Program-made: the position numbers and the translations under genes
Shown here: piece after piece, positions 31,617 through 36,891 of the stretch
Layout of the letters: each line of letters opens with the position of its first letter
How positions within the stretch are numbered: the first letter of the stretch is position 1
Notes under the pieces: model-generated
The model's input: only the letters and a program-made list of their open reading frames with translations
Databases searched by the model: none
What the model was told of the DNA's origin: nothing
Origin: Mesostigma viride
Taxonomy: Eukaryota > Streptophyta > Mesostigmatophyceae > Mesostigmatales > Mesostigmataceae
Length of the DNA stretch: 36,891 nt
Direction: 5' to 3'
Assembly: GCA_009746045.1 (NCBI GenBank)
Contig: RPFO01000494.1
Coordinates: 1 to 36,891, forward strand

Positions 31617-34600
31617 CTAAGTAGACACCAGCAGCTTGTCCCGCAGGGTGATGAACCGTGCCCTTCCCAGGGCCTTGGTGAAGATGTCAGCCAGGTTGTC
31701 CTTGCCAGGGCAGTGACGCATGCAGATGGAGCCCCCCTCCACCTGCTCACGGATGAAGTGGTAGCGCACGTCGATGTGCTTGGTGCGCTTGGGGTGCACA
31801 GGGTCCTTGGCCAGGGCCACCGCGCCAGTGTTGTCGCACAGCACGGTCGTGGGCCCCTCCACAGGTGCACCCAGGTCTCCCAGCAGGCGCCTGAGTGGCA
31901 GCACCAGCTGGGTGACGCTGCTCGCAGCAATGTACTCTGCCTCGCAGGAAGACAGAGCAACAATGGGTTGCTTGCGGCTGCACCACTCCACGGGCGCACC
32001 CCGGAACAGGACCAGGTTGCCCGTCACAGAGCGTCTGGACTCTGGGCAGTTAGCCCAGTCAGCGTCAGTCCAGGCCTCCAGCCCCCCTTCCTGACCATAC
32101 CGCAGACCCTTGTCCCTCGTGGTGTAGAGGTACCGGATCAGGCGGTCGGCAGCCTCCATGTGGGCCGCCGTGGGTGCCTGCATGTGCTGGGCCAGTTGGT
32201 TGACAGCAAAAGCAATGTCTGGACGTGTCCACAGCGCGACATACAGCACGGCACCGGTTTTGGACTGATACAGCTGGGTGTCCGGGGCATTTAGCTGCAT
32301 TCCCCCCTCGCGTTGGGGACTAACACGGGACACACTGACCGGGGTGCGTACAGGGAAGGAGGGAGAAAGCCCAAAGCGGGCAGCCAGGGCCTCAATATAC
32401 ACAGTTTGGTGCAAGGAAAGAGACCGGGAAACAGGGTCGACATGGAGAGAAACACCGAGGAAAAAAGAAGGGTCATCGGACTCGGTGATCTGAAACTTGC
32501 TGGCCAAACGATGAGACCACGAGGCCAGCCAGGAAGAGGAAGGACTGCCTGCAATAATGTCGTCGACATGGACAAACACAAACGTACGAGACGTGGGATA
32601 CACGTACAGGCAGGAATCCGTTGGGCTTTGTACAGCACCATCGGAGAGAAGATAGGCACTAAATGTTTTGTGCCAGTTACGTGGTGCCTGCTTGATGCCA
32701 TAGAGGCTGCGTTGCAGCTTCCACACCAGCACATCACCAGCGGCATCACGCTGCTCAAAGCCAGCAGGAGGACGCACATAGACGTCCTCAGAAAGTGGGG
32801 CGTACAAAAACGCAGTGCGAACATCAAGTTGCTTCAGCACATACCCAGACGAGACACCAAAAGCTAGTGCCAAACGAATGGTGGAGGAACGAACAGTAGG
32901 GCTAAAGACCTCAGTGAAATCTATGCCTTCCCGCTGAGCAAAGCCCTTCACAACAAAACGGGCCTTGAAACGGCCATCGCTTTTGACAGCAAACACCCAC
33001 CGAGATGGAAGGACCTTGGCAGTGCGAGGAAGAGACTTGGAAGAAACGAGTGAATATACTGCATGTTCGCGAATGCTAGAAAGCTCACTATCCATCGCAG
33101 CACGCCACTCAGGGCTAGCATGGGCCTCAGCAAAAGAGGAGGGGATGGACGTGGAACCTGAGCTAGTGTGGAGTGAGAAAGTATCAAACAGATCACGCAC
33201 ACTCATGTAGTCAGGGTAAAAACGAGCCCATTTAGGGGAAACACGATCAAGAGGGGTTGTGGGTAACACCTGAGCGAGGGGATCATGTGCAACGCCGTCG
33301 GACACCAGTGCAGCAGTGGCCATAGCGGCAGCCGGTTGCTTGCCGCGGAGGGCCTGCACTAATTTGTGTAGCTGGGACGAAGAAGGAGATTCAGCAGCAG
33401 GTGTGTCTGCCGTCGACACGTGTCCAGGTGGTGTAGAGGTAGAAGCCGACGACGCCTCCAGCGCAGGACTTGGTGCGAAAACAGGTGCAGACTCAGACTC
33501 AGCGGGTTTGGGCTCAGGACTTGGCGCTGGCGCCTCCTCCAGTGGCGAGCCCCCCTCACCACTGGCATCCCCCGACAAAGCCTCCAGTGGCGAGCCCCCC
33601 TCACCACTGGCATCCCCCAAAGCAGTGCCCCCACTGCTGGCAGCGCCCACAGCAGCGTCCTCACTGCTGGCAGCGGCGCGCCGCGCCATGGCTCTAGTCA
33701 CAGGACCAGAGGGCGGTAGGGCCAGAGTAGTATCAGGCCCAGGGACAGAATTCTCAGTGACCGGTGGCAGCAGAAGCTCGGAAGCCTCCTCCCCCTCCAC
33801 CAGTGCCGGCAGCAGCTGAGGTGATGGCAGGGCGTCGTTGCGCCAGGCCTCATTGAAGGCCACGTGGCGACGTTGCACCAAAGTGCGAGTGGCGGAGTCC
33901 AGGATCAGATATGCCGGCGAGTCGGGAGCATAACCGACAAAAATGCCAGGCATGGCCTTGGCCTCCAGCTTGCCACGATGCCCTTCCACACGATGCCAGG
34001 CTGGGCAGCCGAAAATGCGCATGTGCGACAGATCAGCGTGATGACCTGTCAGCAAAAAGTGTGGCGTGGCATCACCAGGATTCGAGGAGCACGGCAGGCG
34101 GTTCAGGATATAAATAGCACACTGGAGTGCCAATGCCCAGTATGCCTTCCCCAGGCCGGCGTGTGTCAACATCGCCAGAGTCATGCCCATTGCCAGGCCC
34201 CAGAGCCGCTCCGCTACGCCGTTCTGCTCAGGGCAGTAAGGCGCGGAGAACTCCTGGTGGACGCGGTGTTCAGCACACACCGCCCGCCAGGCTTGACCGG
34301 TGAAGACCGCGTCGTTGTCGGTGCGCAGCACGACAGAGCCGGCGTAGAAGGGGCGAATATCGCGGACGAGCAGCTCTGCAAACCGCCCCACCGCCTCGTC
34401 CTTGGTCTTGAGCGCAAACCCCCATCGCCACCGAGTGGCATCGTCAGTGATGCCCAAGAAGTAGCGGGCTCCCCCCAGCGACTCGACGCTCATCGGGCCC
34501 AGCAGGTCGCCATGAAGCTTGGCGCGCGGCACAGTGGATCGCCGCTGCCCTGGCGGAAATGGCTGGCGCTTGATGAAGCCAGCCGGGCAGGATGGGCAGC

Positions 34601-35260
34601 CAGGAGCAGTTGGACTCCTCGTCGTCAAGTTGGATGCAGGGATGGCGACCAGCTTCTTGATGCGGTCGGCACCAGCATGGCCCAAACGCCAGTGCAGCAG
34701 CAGGTTAACCGGCCGCTCCACCGTCACAGCAGCCATCGCTGGCGCTGCCTTCGCCGCAGGTAACACGTAGATGTTGTTCTGCATGGCGATCTTGTGATGC
34801 TTGTTATCCAGCACCACTGTCTCTTTGTGGAAATCCACCTTGTGACCTGCCTTTGCGAGTTGCGCGACTGAAAGGAGTCGTGCATTCAGGCCAGGTACAA
34901 GCAGCGCTCCTTGCAAGCGCACGCTGTGGCCAGGAAGCTCCACAGCGATGGTGCCCTGGCCGGTAGCGTGCAGCTGTCCGCCGGAGCCAGCGATTGCCCT
35001 GCTGTGGGGGGTCAGAGACACAAAGTCAGAACGGCACGGGGACATGTGGCTGCTCGCAGCCGAGTCCAGCACCCAGGTGAGGTTGTCGCACGTATACTGC
35101 GTGAGAGCAGCAGCCTCCAGCGGCGTCGACGGCGACTCCTCGGCGATGGTGACCATGCAGAAGCCAGGCGGCAGTTCAGCCGCCTCCTGAGTTGCGTTGG
35201 CAGCGGATCCAGCAGGTGCGTTGCGTCCCTTGTTCTGGTTCCCTCGGTTGCCGCCCTTGC
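31617..35260 (-). CDS. Copia Pol polyprotein: protease, integrase, RT, RNase H
   Basis: About 1210 codons without a stop. Protease: TWVLDSAASSHMSP, where DSA replaces the usual DSG. Pre-integrase zinc domain: LLHWRLGHAG...CPSCPAG. Integrase core: LHGDLLGPM (Asp), VVLRTDNDAVFTG (Asp), SAPYCPEQNGVAERL (Glu). A Ser/Pro/Ala-rich linker contains a 45-bp tandem duplication (GDASGEGGSPLE twice, around 33538-33627). RT: WVFAVKSDGRFKARFVVKGF, YVLKQLDVRTAFLYAPL (motif A), SLYGIKQAPRNWH (motif B) and FVFVHVDDIIAGSP (VDD). RNase H: AWTDADWANCPESRRSVTG, ALSSCEAEYIAAS and KHIDVRYHFIRE. All catalytic centres are in frame, so this Pol looks potentially active. It stops at TAG 31617-31619. The gag frame joins it at a run of six C on the + strand (35260-35265). 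Confidence 0.93.
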
Positions 35261-36055
35261 CCCCCTGTGCTGGTTGGGGTACCAGCGTGGGGCCTTCTCA
35301 GGATGCTCCTTCCAGCAGTCTTTGTCCTTGTGATTTGACAGGCCACAGTGACTGCATTTCTTGGTCCCCCCGTTCCCCTTGCTGTTGGTGTGGTAGGCCT
35401 GGCCAGTGCCAGCACTCTCCTTTTTCACCACAGCACGTCCCCCCTTGAGCAGATCCTCCGCCTCCATGAGTGCCCTCTTCACCACAGGTAGTGGGTCCTC
35501 CTCGTTGAACCGTACAGACACCAGCGCAGGGCGGTACTCGTCTGTCAGTGCTCCCAGTAGAATGGCAGCAAAATCACGGTCCTGGATGACTCCCCCTGCA
35601 GCCTGGTAGTCAGCACGTAGAAGCTCCGCCCTCCTCACAAGCTGTTGCATGGTCTCGTTAGGAAGCTTCTGTAGGCGGTGCAGCTTGCTCCTCAGCTCAA
35701 ACCTGTGACTCTTGGTTAGCCTGGTTTGCTCATAGTTCTCCATGAGACACTGCCATGCTTGGCTACCAGTTTTGTTGGCCACAGTGGCCATTAGGCGTGC
35801 AGCTTCACCTGTTAGACAGGTGAGCAAAGCTGCCCACAGGGCCTTATCAGCCCTGTCATTCTCCTCAGTACCCAGCAGGACAGCATCCAAACTGAAAAGA
35901 CTGACAACAGCCAAAAACAAATTCTTCCACTCCTCCCACTTGCTGTAATCATCACCAGCTGCACCAACAAATTTCTTGCAGCTCTTGGCAACTGTTGAAA
36001 CAAGAGAGGTGTAGTCAGGCTGTCTGGTAGCAGTTTGGGTGTCTTGATCCTCCAT
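35261..36055 (-). CDS. Copia Gag
   Basis: Starts at ATG 36055 (MEDQDTQTATRQPDYTSL), preferred over an upstream ATG at 36133 because that one lies next to the primer-binding site. It contains the UBN2/Copia Gag helical region: WEEWKNLFLAVVSLFSLDAV, LWAALLTCLTGEAARLMATV, then FELRSKLHRLQKLPNETMQQ. It ends with one zinc knuckle, CSHCGLSNHKDKDC (CX2CX4HX4C). Its frame runs past the G-run into nonsense relative to Pol. Pol-frame coding (GGKGGNRGNQNKGRNAPAG) begins exactly at that run. Either one G is missing from the sequence or Gag-Pol is made by ribosomal slippage there. Confidence 0.88.
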
Positions 36056-36127
36056 GGTTGATCTGGGTCTGGGTGTTGTCTCTGGGGTAGTCAGATGAAT
36101 GTCTCTGCTCCTCAAATGCAGGGTAGG

Positions 36128-36146
36128 CATCAAACCTCCGATACCA
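36128..36146 (-). promoter_or_regulatory. Primer-binding site of the Copia element
   Basis: Three bases inside the 5' LTR, the minus strand reads TGGTATCGGAGGTTTGATG. TGGTATC-GAG matches the initiator tRNA-Met complement used by most Copia elements (TGGTATCAGAGC) with one change. Confidence 0.85.
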
Positions 36147-36149
36147 TGT

Positions 36150-36891
36150 TGAAAGAACTAATGGGTTTGCCTTCTACAATGCTTGTGATTGAAACCCAAA
36201 TGTGCCTGTCCTTGCAGGTACAGGCTATGGAGGATGGAGCAAAGAGACAGAGACTCAGTTTGAGGCAGAATGATAGTGAGGAGTACCTTTGGCAAGGCTC
36301 CTCAGTTGTTTTATTAACTCGAGGAAAAAACACAGGCAGAAAACTGGAATGACCTGATTGGCTGGCTAGGAATGTGCCTAGGAATATTCTCATGTAATAC
36401 TCAGGCCACCAATCAGGTTAGGTCAGTGTACAGGCTACCAATCAGATCTAGACAAGAATAAATCTTATCTTGTAACTGCTGTACAGCCTTATCTTGTAAC
36501 TGATGTACAGTCTTAACTTGTAACTGCTGCACAGTAATCTAACTATTTAATAAAAGATCTCTTATGTGTGATCTGATGATGATGAAGTAAATCTGGCGTG
36601 AACATATCAGCGCCACATCTGACATGCACAGTGTACATGTCAATCAGTCAGCTGTCCTGTCATAGATTCTCATCTGACATGTCATAGGTCAGCTGACATA
36701 GACAGATTTGTCAGCTGCCTATAAGGATCCACTTGGCATAGGTACTAATCCCTGATTACTAAAAACTGGCCACAACTTTCTCATTTGTAGGCCAAATCCA
36801 ACGGGATAAAAAACAGTGGCTTCCTGTACAAGAGCCTCTATCTATCTAGCCAGGTCAGGTGGGTACAAATACAAGGACCATGTCCTTGACA
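36150..36891 (-). repeat. 5' LTR of the Copia element
   Basis: 742 bp, from TGAAAGAACTAATGGG to CATGTCCTTGACA, the last base of the window. It should carry the element promoter. It has about 7-8 small differences from the 3' LTR by eye, mostly in homopolymers. Confidence 0.92.

Larger units (their letters stand above)
30773..36891 (-). mobile_element. Ty1/Copia LTR retrotransposon, full length, ends at the window edge
   Basis: The order on the minus strand is 5' LTR (36891-36150), PBS, gag, protease, integrase, RT, RNase H, PPT, 3' LTR (31515-30773). Integrase before RT defines Ty1/Copia. The two LTRs are about 99% identical by eye (7-8 small differences), so it is a recent insertion. The right target-site duplication lies outside the window and cannot be checked. 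Confidence 0.92.

Noticed and set aside
31713-34770. Several plus-strand frames of 100-300 residues
   Set aside because: Antisense to the intact Copia Pol. None carries a recognisable domain.

Overview
The window looks like repeat-rich nuclear DNA from a eukaryote. I see no bacterial operons, no Shine-Dalgarno spacing and no RNA genes. One host gene is visible, a GT29 (sialyltransferase-like) glycosyltransferase with a GT-AG intron. Nearly everything else is retrotransposon: L1-like LINE fragments, a chromodomain Ty3/Gypsy element, a Ty1/Copia element and a small gag-only terminal-repeat element. GT29 genes plus L1-like, chromovirus and Copia elements would fit a unicellular green alga (a prasinophyte such as Cymbomonas is my best guess). 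That assignment is inference, not read from a marker gene.

Layout. 1-1038: non-coding, with poly-C tracts. 1039-3345 (+): the GT29 gene, with a signal anchor, a stem made of 45-bp repeats, a 1126-bp intron full of CT/CCCT microsatellite, and a second exon carrying motifs S and VS. 3664-10744: a nested pile of LINE-type insertions whose boundaries are set by target-site duplications (TSDs). These are C (4023-4738), B (4825-7514), A (4902-6866, inside B), G (from 7534 leftmost) and E (7797-9310, inside G). 10745-23360 (-): a complete Ty3/Gypsy chromovirus-type element, TSD ATCGG, inserted into the ORF1 of G. It carries a 5' mini-ORF with a viroplasmin/RNase H1 hybrid-binding domain, gag, protease, RT, RNase H, integrase plus chromodomain, and a large unknown extra ORF before the 3' LTR. 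A 1.7-kb insertion with inverted ends sits inside its pol. 23361-26340: the rest of G, element I (+), and element H (+) inserted in the 5' UTR of I. 26385-30772: LINE RT debris, direct repeats, a 3' LINE end, a gag-only terminal-repeat element, a palindrome-rich block and a BED zinc-finger ORF. 30773-36891 (-): a Copia element whose 5' LTR ends exactly at the last base of the window.

How it fits together. The LINE-type copies fall into two kinds. B, C and 26385-26630 carry the end of a reverse transcriptase. A, E, G, H and I carry only an ORF1-like RNA-binding protein followed directly by a 3' UTR, a terminal stem-loop and a (TTAA)n tail. This looks like an ORF1-only, half-LINE family that borrows the reverse transcriptase of a partner LINE through a shared 3' stem-loop and tail. 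Single-base frameshifts are frequent, even in elements whose LTR pairs are about 99% identical by eye and in the host gene. Some of them may be assembly errors in homopolymers.
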